A stretch of 6,651 nt of DNA. Source: Firmicutes bacterium UBA6811 (GTDB taxonomy: Bacteria; Bacillota; SHA-98; UBA4971). Shown here piece by piece: positions 1-5,547 of this stretch; within the stretch, counting starts at the first letter, position 1, and every line of letters starts with the position of its first letter. The stretch lies in NCBI GenBank assembly GCA_002452295.1, contig DKEX01000017.1, positions 1-6,651 of the forward strand, written 5' to 3'. A program made the translations under genes and the position numbers. Below the pieces are notes generated by a model. The model searched no databases and was not told the DNA's origin. It saw only the letters and a list, made by a program, of their open reading frames with translations.

Positions 1-714
1 GACGTGCTCATCCCCATGTTTGAAAGGGAGACCGGGTACATAGTGAAAACCATCGCCGTGGGCACAGGCCAGGCCCTCGCGCTTGGGTCGCGCGGCGAGG
101 CCGACGTGCTGCTGTGCCACGCTCCTGCAGCCGAGATGAAGCTGGTGGAGAGCGGGGACGTGGTGAACCGCAGGCTCGTCATGCACAATGACTTCATAAT
201 CGTGGGGCCGGCGAGCGACCCGGCGGGCATGCGGGGCCTTAGGTCCGCGTCAGAGGCGTTTGCGAAGATCGCCAGGGCGGAGGCGGTTTTCGTCTCGCGC
301 GGCGACGACTCCGGCACCCACAAGAAGGAGAAGGAGATCTGGGCGAAGGCGGGTGTGAAGCCCTCGGGTCGCTGGTACCAGGAGTCTGGCTCCGGCATGG
401 GGCAAACCCTGAACATCGCGTCGGAGAAAGAGGGCTACACGCTCACCGACCGCGCCACGTACCTCGCGCTCAGGAAACGCCTCGGCCTCGACATCCTGGT
501 GCAGGGCGACGGGGTGCTGCTCAACATCTACCACGTCATGCAGGTCAACCCCCAGAAGTTCGGCAAGGTGAACGGCCCGGGGGGCCTTGCTTTTGTGGAG
601 TTCATGGTGGCCGACAGCACCCAGAAGGCCATAGCCTCGTTCGGCGTGAAGGAATACGGCGAGCCGCTGTTCGTCCCCGACGCGGGCAAGAGCGAGGAGG
701 AGCTTGGGGGGTGA
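1..714 (+). CDS. tupA: Tungstate ABC transporter substrate-binding protein TupA (5'-truncated)
   Basis: This is the extracytoplasmic binding protein of the TupABC tungstate importer. The reading frame is open from base 1 and ends at TGA 712-714, so about 237 codons are visible. The signal peptide and the N-terminal Thr/Ser-rich oxyanion-binding segment lie off the window. Visible family hallmarks are GEADVLLCHAP (codons near 94-126), MHNDFIIVGP followed by DPAG (near 181-228), SRGDDSGTHKKE (295-330) and WYQESGSGMG (373-402). The Arg in SRGDDSGT and the nearby Ser/Thr are the sort of residues that hold the oxyanion in TupA proteins; that role is known from the family, not shown here. A GTG at 4 is only an internal codon and not a credible start. 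tupB begins 8 bases after the stop. The alternative of a molybdate- or sulfate-binding protein (ModA, CysP) is less likely, because these motifs and the TupB partner match Tup. Confidence 0.93.
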   Translation, partial: DVLIPMFERETGYIVKTIAVGTGQALALGSRGEADVLLCHAPAAEMKLVESGDVVNRRLVMHNDFIIVGPASDPAGMRGLRSASEAFAKIARAEAVFVSRGDDSGTHKKEKEIWAKAGVKPSGRWYQESGSGMGQTLNIASEKEGYTLTDRATYLALRKRLGLDILVQGDGVLLNIYHVMQVNPQKFGKVNGPGGLAFVEFMVADSTQKAIASFGVKEYGEPLFVPDAGKSEEELGG

Positions 715-715
715 G
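706..715 (+). promoter_or_regulatory. Ribosome binding site deciding the tupB start
   Basis: The run GGGGGGTGAG matches the anti-Shine-Dalgarno complement well and ends 6 bases before TTG 722. It overlaps the end of tupA, including its stop codon, so the two genes are probably translationally coupled. An earlier in-frame TTG at 704 has GAGGAGG (694-700) only 3 bases upstream, which is too close. The product from 722 also begins with the residues expected for TupB (DLVVEG). Confidence 0.7.
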
Positions 716-721
716 GCACGG

Positions 722-1420
722 TTGGACCTCGTAGTCGAGGGCATCGTCAGGGCGTTCTGGCTCCTTGTGAGGGCCGACCGCGAGGTGGTGCGGATCACCC
801 TGCTCACTTTGCGGGTGTCGGGGCTTGCCACCCTGATAGCCGTGGTCATCGGCGTGCCCCTCGGCACGGTGCTTGCCCTTTCCACGTTTCGCGGGCGGCA
901 GGCCGCGGCGAGCCTGGTGAATACCGGCATGGGCCTCCCGCCCGTGGTGGTGGGGCTCTGGGTGAGCATCCTGCTGTGGCGGTACGGGCCGCTCGGGTTT
1001 CTCCACCTTATGTACACCCCTGCCGCAATGGTCATAGCCCAGGCCGTCATCGCCACGCCCATCGTGACCGGGTTCACCATGGCCGGGATAGGCCAGCTCG
1101 ACCCGGGGGTGCGGCTGCAGGTGCTGTCGCTCGGGGCGTCGTCGTGGCAACTCCTCTGGATCCTGCTGCGCGAGGCGAGGCTCTCGGTGGTCGCCGCGGT
1201 GATAGCGGGGTTCGGCGGCGTGATATCGGAGATCGGCGCATCCATGATGGTGGGCGGGAACGTGATGGGCCAGACGCGCATCCTCACCACCGCCACCGCC
1301 ATGGAGGTATCGCGCGGCCACTTCGACGTGGCCATAGCGCTCAGCGTAATTCTGCTGGCCATCTCGTACGGCATCACGTTCGGGCTCACGCACATGCAGC
1401 AGAGGGGCAGGCACACGTGA
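722..1420 (+). CDS. tupB: Tungstate ABC transporter permease TupB
   Basis: This is the membrane-spanning subunit of the tungstate importer, 232 residues from TTG 722, within the normal size for TupB. A TTG at 704 would add six residues but has poor ribosome-site spacing. Hydrophobic segments suggest about five membrane spans, roughly residues 26-53, 72-86, 100-118, 154-170 and 203-222. The cytoplasmic coupling loop that docks on the ATPase (the EAA-type loop) is visible around residues 133-153, with SLGASSWQ followed by REAR in place of the more usual LPEAR. The segment GVISEIGASMMVGGN (166-180) and the following RILTTATAMEVSRG are strongly characteristic of TupB. It lies directly after tupA. 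Unusually, its ATPase partner is not contiguous but lies 187 bases downstream. The substrate call (tungstate rather than molybdate) rests on the family match, not on a direct metal-selectivity determinant. Confidence 0.93.
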   Translation: MDLVVEGIVRAFWLLVRADREVVRITLLTLRVSGLATLIAVVIGVPLGTVLALSTFRGRQAAASLVNTGMGLPPVVVGLWVSILLWRYGPLGFLHLMYTPAAMVIAQAVIATPIVTGFTMAGIGQLDPGVRLQVLSLGASSWQLLWILLREARLSVVAAVIAGFGGVISEIGASMMVGGNVMGQTRILTTATAMEVSRGHFDVAIALSVILLAISYGITFGLTHMQQRGRHT

Positions 1421-1459
1421 GAGCACGCGGCCGTCGGCGGACCCGCCTGGGTTTCGGGC

Positions 1460-1563
1460 GACACCGCCTCCCCCGGGAGGGCGTGGCCTTAACCGGCTGC
1501 GGCCCGCCCTCCGGGCACAGGGAAGTGGAATCGGCGCTGGAGCGGGACGCGCGAGGCGGTGTC
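1460..1563 (+). ncRNA. Candidate structured leader RNA upstream of tupC (class unknown)
   Basis: A perfect 11-base inverted repeat, GACACCGCCTC (1460-1470) with GAGGCGGTGTC (1553-1563), encloses a second, stronger hairpin. Its arms are 1472-1488 and 1501-1515: CCC(1472-1474)/GGG(1513-1515), then, after one bulged G at 1475, GGAGGGCG/CGCCCTCC, then GGCC/GGCC, closing a 12-base loop (1489-1500). A weaker GCGC/GCGC helix (1534-1537 with 1549-1552) could form a third arm. Together this looks like a multi-branch fold ending 44 bases before the tupC start. The position inside a W/Mo-cofactor operon suggests a cis-regulatory RNA, for which the Moco/Tuco riboswitch class is the obvious candidate. I cannot match the conserved core of that class confidently. 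A REP-like or other palindromic element, or an RNA processing or stability hairpin, is an alternative. The pairing is seen; the function is inferred. Confidence 0.4.
1472..1515 (+). repeat. Strong imperfect inverted repeat (hairpin)
   Basis: About 15 base pairs, nearly all G-C, with one bulged G (1475), one internal T/no-partner position (1484) and a 12-base loop TTAACCGGCTGC (1489-1500). There is no following T run, so it does not look like a simple intrinsic terminator. It sits inside the 1460/1563 outer repeat. Confidence 0.65.
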
Positions 1564-1589
1564 AGAAGTCCTCTCTTCCGGGTGGAAAG

Positions 1590-1600
1590 AAAGGAAGGGA
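1590..1600 (+). promoter_or_regulatory. Ribosome binding site of tupC
   Basis: The purine-rich stretch AAAGGAAGGGA ends 7 bases before TTG 1608. This supports the TTG start and shows that tupC is initiated independently, unlike the coupled genes around it. Confidence 0.65.
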
Positions 1601-1607
1601 CGCACAC

Positions 1608-2357
1608 TTGGCCGACACGATACTCGAGCTCAAGGGGGTCAAAGTGAACCGGGGGACCAGGCTCGCGCTGGACGTCCCCCACCTCGCCGTGAGACGGGGG
1701 GAGACCCTGGCGGTGGTGGGGCCGAACGGGGCGGGGAAGAGCACGCTCCTGCAGGTGATGGCGTGCCTCCTGCGACCGAGCTCTGGCGAGGTCCTCGTGT
1801 TTGGCGAGGCGGTGAGGCGGACAACAAGCCTCGTGAGGCTCCGGCGCCGCATGGCCATGGTGCTCCAGCGCTCGTACCTCCTGGACGGCACGGTGCTGGA
1901 CAACGTGGCCGTGGGCCTTCGCATGCGGGGCGTGCGGCGCGACGAGGCCCGGCGGAGGGTGGAGAGGGCGCTTTGCACATTCGGCATCGAACACCTTTCG
2001 GCGCGGCCTGCGCGGACGCTCTCGGGCGGCGAAAGCCAGAGGGTGAGCCTCGCCCGGGCCTTCGTGCTCGAGCCGGAGGTGCTGTTCCTGGACGAGCCCA
2101 CGAGCTCGCTGGACGTGCCCACCAGGACGGGCCTCCTGGCCGAGCTCGGCGAGGTGGTGCAGAGGACGGGCGTGGCCACGGTGTTCGTGACCCACGATGT
2201 CATCGAGATCCCGTTCCTCGCCGAAAGGACGCTCGTCATGTTGGGCGGGCGTGTCACGGCCGACGGGCCGGTGAGGGAGGTTCTCGGCGCCGACATGCGA
2301 CGCGCACTCCGGGATCTTGCCGGGTCCGCTCGCTGGATTCTATCTCAAGGATGGTGA
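1608..2357 (+). CDS. tupC: Tungstate ABC transporter ATP-binding protein TupC
   Basis: This is the cytoplasmic ATPase that powers tungstate import through TupB. It has 249 residues from TTG 1608, a start supported by a well-spaced ribosome site. All nucleotide-binding motifs are intact: Walker A GPNGAGKST (38-46), Q-loop Gln87 in VLQRSYLL, ABC signature LSGGESQRVSLARA (138-151), Walker B VLFLDEP (158-164) with catalytic Glu163, D-loop SSLD (166-169), and switch histidine His196 in VTHD. There is no C-terminal TOBE-type regulatory domain of the kind seen in ModC, and the length is that of a bare ATPase domain plus a short tail, as expected for TupC. The substrate assignment relies on the tupAB neighbours. 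Its stop overlaps the start region of the following moeA, indicating co-translation with cofactor assembly genes. Confidence 0.92.
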   Translation: MADTILELKGVKVNRGTRLALDVPHLAVRRGETLAVVGPNGAGKSTLLQVMACLLRPSSGEVLVFGEAVRRTTSLVRLRRRMAMVLQRSYLLDGTVLDNVAVGLRMRGVRRDEARRRVERALCTFGIEHLSARPARTLSGGESQRVSLARAFVLEPEVLFLDEPTSSLDVPTRTGLLAELGEVVQRTGVATVFVTHDVIEIPFLAERTLVMLGGRVTADGPVREVLGADMRRALRDLAGSARWILSQGW

Positions 2358-3592
2358 TGGCGTTGCCGCTTTTTCTGTCGCTCACGCCTCCCGCTGAGGC
2401 ATGGCGGATGCTCGAGGCACACCTGGTGGAAGGTCCGCGCGAGGCCGAGACGGTCGGCCTTCTCGAGGCGTGTGGGCGGGTGCTCGCCGAGGATGCCATC
2501 TCCCCGGCGGACCTGCCGGGCTTCGAGAGGTCCACGGTGGACGGCTTCGCCGTGCGCGCCGTGGACACGTTTGGCGCCACCGATGCCCTGCCCGCGCTTC
2601 TTGCACTTGCCGGCGAGGTGCGCATGGGCGAGGAGCCTGGTTTCGGGCTCGGCACCGGGGAGTGCGCCCGCATCGCGACCGGTGCGATGCTGCCCCCGGG
2701 AGCCGACGCCGTGGTCATGGTGGAAACCACCGAGCACCTGGGCGGCGGCCTCATCGCCGTGGCGAGGCCTGTGGCCCCCGGCGAGAACGTGGTCGGCAGA
2801 GCGGAGGACGTGGCGGGCGGCGACGTGCTGGTGCGAAGGGGCGCGAGGCTGCGCCCCCAGGACATCGGGGCGCTGGCGGCCGCGGGCATCTTCCGCGTCA
2901 GGGTCGCCCTCGGCCCCAGGGTGGCGGTGATGTCCACCGGGGATGAGCTGGTGGAGGTGTCCGACTCGCCCGCCCCCGGGAAGGTTCGCGACACGAACTC
3001 ATTCTCGCTCTACGCGGCCGCGCTGGCCGCCGGGGCGAGGCCCATCGCCGCCGGGATCGTAAAGGACGATTGCGAGGCCGTCGCCTCAGCCATGCGCGAG
3101 GCGCTCTCGCGGGCGGACATGCTCGTGGTGTCGGGCGGAAGCTCTATCGGCACGCGGGATTTCGCGCGGGATGCCATCGACTCCCTTGGGAAGCCCGGTG
3201 TGCTCGTGCACGGCGTTGCGGTGCGGCCGGGTAAGCCCACCATCCTCGCGGTGGCCGGCGGCAAGCCCGTGTTCGGCCTGCCGGGCCACCCCGTGTCGTG
3301 TCTGACCATCTTCAGGCTTTTCGCGGAGCCTGCCATAGCAAGGTGGATGGGCACCGCTCCGGCAAGGCGGGAGGTCGACGCCCACCTGGGCGCGAACGTG
3401 GCGTCGGTGGCGGGCAGGGAGGACTACATCGGAGTGAGGATCGCCGCGCGGGACGGGGCGAGGTGGGCCGACCCGGTTTTCACCAGGTCCGCCCTGATAT
3501 CGGGGCTCGTGGCCGCCGACGGGGTCGCAAAGATCCCGGCGGAGGTGGAAGGCCTCGAGAAGGGCGCGCCCGTCACGGTTGCCCTCTTCTAG
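2357..3592 (+). CDS. moeA: Molybdopterin molybdenum/tungsten-transferase MoeA, stand-alone
   Basis: MoeA inserts molybdate or tungstate into adenylylated molybdopterin, the last common step of cofactor synthesis, in the cytoplasm. From ATG 2357 it has 411 residues, typical for MoeA. ATG 2351 and GTG 2354 are alternatives, but AAGGA (2347-2351) is correctly spaced (5 bases) only for 2357, which overlaps the tupC TGA as TGATG. Motifs in order: STVDGFAV with Asp62; GECARIATGAMLPPGADAVVMVE (101-123); STGDEL (193-198); VRDTN (210-214); SGGSSIGTRDF (259-269) with Asp268; HGVAVRPGKPT (285-295); GLPGHPVS (307-314). These cover the Asp/Glu and Lys positions known to matter in MoeA and gephyrin. GGSSIGTRD replaces the GGVSxGxxD of E. 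coli MoeA, as seen in a MoeA subgroup from anaerobes. Metal preference cannot be read from sequence; the tup neighbours make tungsten plausible. Confidence 0.92.
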   Translation: MALPLFLSLTPPAEAWRMLEAHLVEGPREAETVGLLEACGRVLAEDAISPADLPGFERSTVDGFAVRAVDTFGATDALPALLALAGEVRMGEEPGFGLGTGECARIATGAMLPPGADAVVMVETTEHLGGGLIAVARPVAPGENVVGRAEDVAGGDVLVRRGARLRPQDIGALAAAGIFRVRVALGPRVAVMSTGDELVEVSDSPAPGKVRDTNSFSLYAAALAAGARPIAAGIVKDDCEAVASAMREALSRADMLVVSGGSSIGTRDFARDAIDSLGKPGVLVHGVAVRPGKPTILAVAGGKPVFGLPGHPVSCLTIFRLFAEPAIARWMGTAPARREVDAHLGANVASVAGREDYIGVRIAARDGARWADPVFTRSALISGLVAADGVAKIPAEVEGLEKGAPVTVALF

Positions 3593-3600
3593 CTTCCGGT

Positions 3601-5547
3601 GTGAGTGGGAGGGTGAACGCAACGAAGCGCAACGTATACCTGGAAGACATCCCTCTGGATGACGCGAGGAAGAGGTTTTTCTCGGCCCTCGACGCGCGGG
3701 GGATGGCCGGACCCACGGACGGCGAGACCGTCCCGGCTGACATCCCGGCCCTCGGGCGGGTCACAGCCATGCCGGTGTTCGCGCGCACCTCGTCGCCCCA
3801 CTATCACTCGTGCGCCATGGACGGCATCGCCACGCACGCGCAGGCGACCTTCGGCGCAAGCGAGAGAAACCCCGTCATCCTGCGCCTGGGGGAGGACGCG
3901 GTGTTTGTCGATACCGGCGACCCACTACCCCCGGGGCTCGACGCCGTCATCATGGTCGAGGACCTGGTTGAGGTGGGGGACGACGCTGTCACGGTGATCG
4001 CCCCGGCGAAGCCCTGGCAGCACGTGCGCACGGTGGGCGAGGACATCGTGGCCACCGAGCTGATCCTCCCGGAGAACCACGCTATCCGCCCGGCGGATCT
4101 CGGCGCCATGCTCGCCGCAGGCGTCACCAGGGTGAGCGTGCGCAGGCAGCCGAAGGTGGCCGTGATCCCCACTGGGGACGAACTGGTGCCACCCGGGCGC
4201 GAGCTTCGGCCCGGCGACATCGTGGAGTTCAACTCGAGGATCATCGGCGGGCTTGTGTGCGAGTGGGGAGGGGAGCCTCTCTTCCGCGACATCGTGAGGG
4301 ACGAATACGAGGCCATCGTACAGGCCGTGCGCGACGCGGCGGCCGAGGCCGACATCGTCATCGTGAACGCCGGCTCCTCGGCGGGGAGCGAGGACTACAC
4401 GAGCCACGTCCTGAGGGCCCTGGGCGAGCTTGTCGTGCACGGGGTCGCCATCAAGCCTGGCAAGCCCACCATCCTGGGCATCGCGTGCGGGCGGCCGTTC
4501 CTCGGGATCCCGGGGTACCCGGTGTCCGCGTCCCTTGCATGCGATCTCTTCCTGAAGCCCCTCATGGCGAGGATGCTGGGGCGCCCGATCCAGAAGTCGC
4601 CCAGGCTGCCTGCCACGGCCACCCGGCGCATCGTCTCGACGCCCGGCGTGGATGAGTTCGTCAGGGTAAAGGTGGGCGAGGTGGGCGGAAAACGCGTGGT
4701 GACGCCGCTTGCCCGGGGCGCAGGGGCCATCATGTCCCTCGTGAGGGCCGATGGCATCGTGCGCATACCGCCCGTGGCCCAGGGAGTGGAGGAGGCGTCC
4801 GCCGTTGAAGTGGAGCTTCTCCGGGACCCCGATGAGATAGCGAACACGATAGTGGTGATAGGAAGCCACGACCTCATCCTGGACGTCCTCGCGAGCCACC
4901 TGGCGCGCGACTTTCCCGGTGTGAACCTCTCCTCGGCCCACGTGGGAAGCATGGGCGGGATCATGGCGATCCGGAGGGGCGAGGGGCACCTTGCGGGGGT
5001 CCATCTCATCGACGAGGAGACGGGGGAGTACAACGTCCCCTACGTGAAGCGCCTCCTCGGCCCGGATGGATTCATCCTCGTGAACCTCGTCCATCGTGAG
5101 CAGGGGCTCATCGTTGCGAAGGGGAACCCCAGGGGGATCGCCGGGTTCGGCGATCTTGCGAGGCCCGGCGTGGCGTTCGTGAACAGGCAGAGGGGCGCGG
5201 GGACCAGGATCCTGCTGGACATGGAGCTTGTGAGGCTCGGCATCGACGCGGGCAGGATCGCAGGCTACGAGCGCGAAGAGTATACGCACATGGGGGTCGC
5301 GGCGTCTGTCGCGAACGGTGCAGCCGACGCGGGCCTTGGCATAAGAAGCGCCGCGGTGGCCCTCGGCCTCGACTTCGTCCCGGTGGCGAAAGAGCGTTAC
5401 GACCTCCTCACGACGCGGGAGTTCATGGAGTCCCCGATGATGGATAAACTGCTCTCTGTGATAAGGGGCGATGGCTTCAAGAGGGCCGTGCTGGCGCTCG
5501 GCGGATACGACGTCTCGGACACCGGAAAGGTCGTGTGGCAGGGATGA
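3601..5547 (+). CDS. moeA: MoeA fused to C-terminal PBP-like (molybdate/LysR-type substrate-binding) domain
   Basis: This is a two-part protein of about 648 residues. Residues 1 to roughly 410 are a second MoeA. It shows SPHYHSCAMDG (Asp74), DTGDPLPPGLDAVIMVED, PTGDEL (190-195), NAGSSAGSEDYT with Asp265, VHGVAIKPGKPT (around 280-290) and LGIPGYPVS (301-309). Residues about 415-648 are a periplasmic-binding-protein-like fold without signal peptide: VVIGSHDLILDVLA, RGAGTRILLD (531-540), and EEYTHMGVAASVANG leading into ADAGLGIRSAA. This architecture is known in archaea and Clostridia. The PBP half resembles the ligand domain of LysR or one-component oxyanion regulators, but no DNA-binding helix-turn-helix is present, so it may sense or hold a ligand for the insertase (inference). 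GTG 3601 is used here; GTG 3613 is equally possible, and an ACG at 3622 fits the ribosome site better. It lies 8 bases after moeA and overlaps moaA. Confidence 0.9.
   Translation: MSGRVNATKRNVYLEDIPLDDARKRFFSALDARGMAGPTDGETVPADIPALGRVTAMPVFARTSSPHYHSCAMDGIATHAQATFGASERNPVILRLGEDAVFVDTGDPLPPGLDAVIMVEDLVEVGDDAVTVIAPAKPWQHVRTVGEDIVATELILPENHAIRPADLGAMLAAGVTRVSVRRQPKVAVIPTGDELVPPGRELRPGDIVEFNSRIIGGLVCEWGGEPLFRDIVRDEYEAIVQAVRDAAAEADIVIVNAGSSAGSEDYTSHVLRALGELVVHGVAIKPGKPTILGIACGRPFLGIPGYPVSASLACDLFLKPLMARMLGRPIQKSPRLPATATRRIVSTPGVDEFVRVKVGEVGGKRVVTPLARGAGAIMSLVRADGIVRIPPVAQGVEEASAVEVELLRDPDEIANTIVVIGSHDLILDVLASHLARDFPGVNLSSAHVGSMGGIMAIRRGEGHLAGVHLIDEETGEYNVPYVKRLLGPDGFILVNLVHREQGLIVAKGNPRGIAGFGDLARPGVAFVNRQRGAGTRILLDMELVRLGIDAGRIAGYEREEYTHMGVAASVANGAADAGLGIRSAAVALGLDFVPVAKERYDLLTTREFMESPMMDKLLSVIRGDGFKRAVLALGGYDVSDTGKVVWQG
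3607..3616 (+). promoter_or_regulatory. Strong Shine-Dalgarno-like site at the start of the fused moeA
   Basis: GGGAGGGTGA is the best ribosome-site match near this gene, but it lies inside the frame opened by GTG 3601 and directly abuts GTG 3613. A start 5 bases downstream of it would fall on ACG 3622, giving (M)KRNVYLEDIPL, which is where proteins of this family seem to begin. GTG 3601 itself has no purine-rich site upstream (CTCTTCTAGCTTCC). The true initiation codon is therefore unsettled. Confidence 0.45.

Larger units (their letters stand above)
1421..1607 (+). other. Non-coding gap between tupB and tupC
   Basis: This is the only gap of notable size in an operon whose other junctions overlap or are 7-8 bases apart. 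I see no credible start-plus-ribosome-site combination for a small gene. The open frames crossing it are out-of-frame continuations of shadows from the flanking genes. No clear -35/-10 promoter pair is visible, and no hairpin followed by a T run. What it does contain is dense dyad symmetry between 1441 and 1583 and, at its end, the tupC ribosome binding site. Confidence 0.7.

Noticed and set aside
250..1464. Long open frame on the minus strand opposite tupA and tupB (404 codons)
   Set aside because: It is antisense to two well-matched genes. Its translation is rich in Arg/Pro/Thr with no recognisable motif, as expected for a shadow frame in high-GC DNA.
1472..1515. Intrinsic terminator after tupB
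   Set aside because: The hairpin is strong, but no run of T follows, and the downstream genes belong to the same pathway and strand.
1517..1580. Cobalamin-riboswitch-like words (AGGGAA, GTGGAATC, GTCAGAAG...CCT)
   Set aside because: The conserved words are present only approximately. The spacing is far too short for the intervening cobalamin riboswitch helices, and the B12-box-like part is tied up in the perfect outer stem.
1559..2356. Upstream extension of the moeA frame overlapping all of tupC
   Set aside because: The extension runs out of frame through tupC and translates to Arg/Gly-rich sequence. MoeA homology and a spaced ribosome site begin at 2357.
3298..3600. Upstream extension of the fused moeA frame into the end of the first moeA
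   Set aside because: It overlaps the conserved C-terminus of the first moeA in another frame and has no family-like sequence.
3925..5289. Long open frame on the minus strand opposite the fused moeA (454 codons)
   Set aside because: The composition (His/Arg/Asp/Pro-rich) is that of a complementary-strand shadow, and the + strand frame carries all MoeA and PBP motifs.
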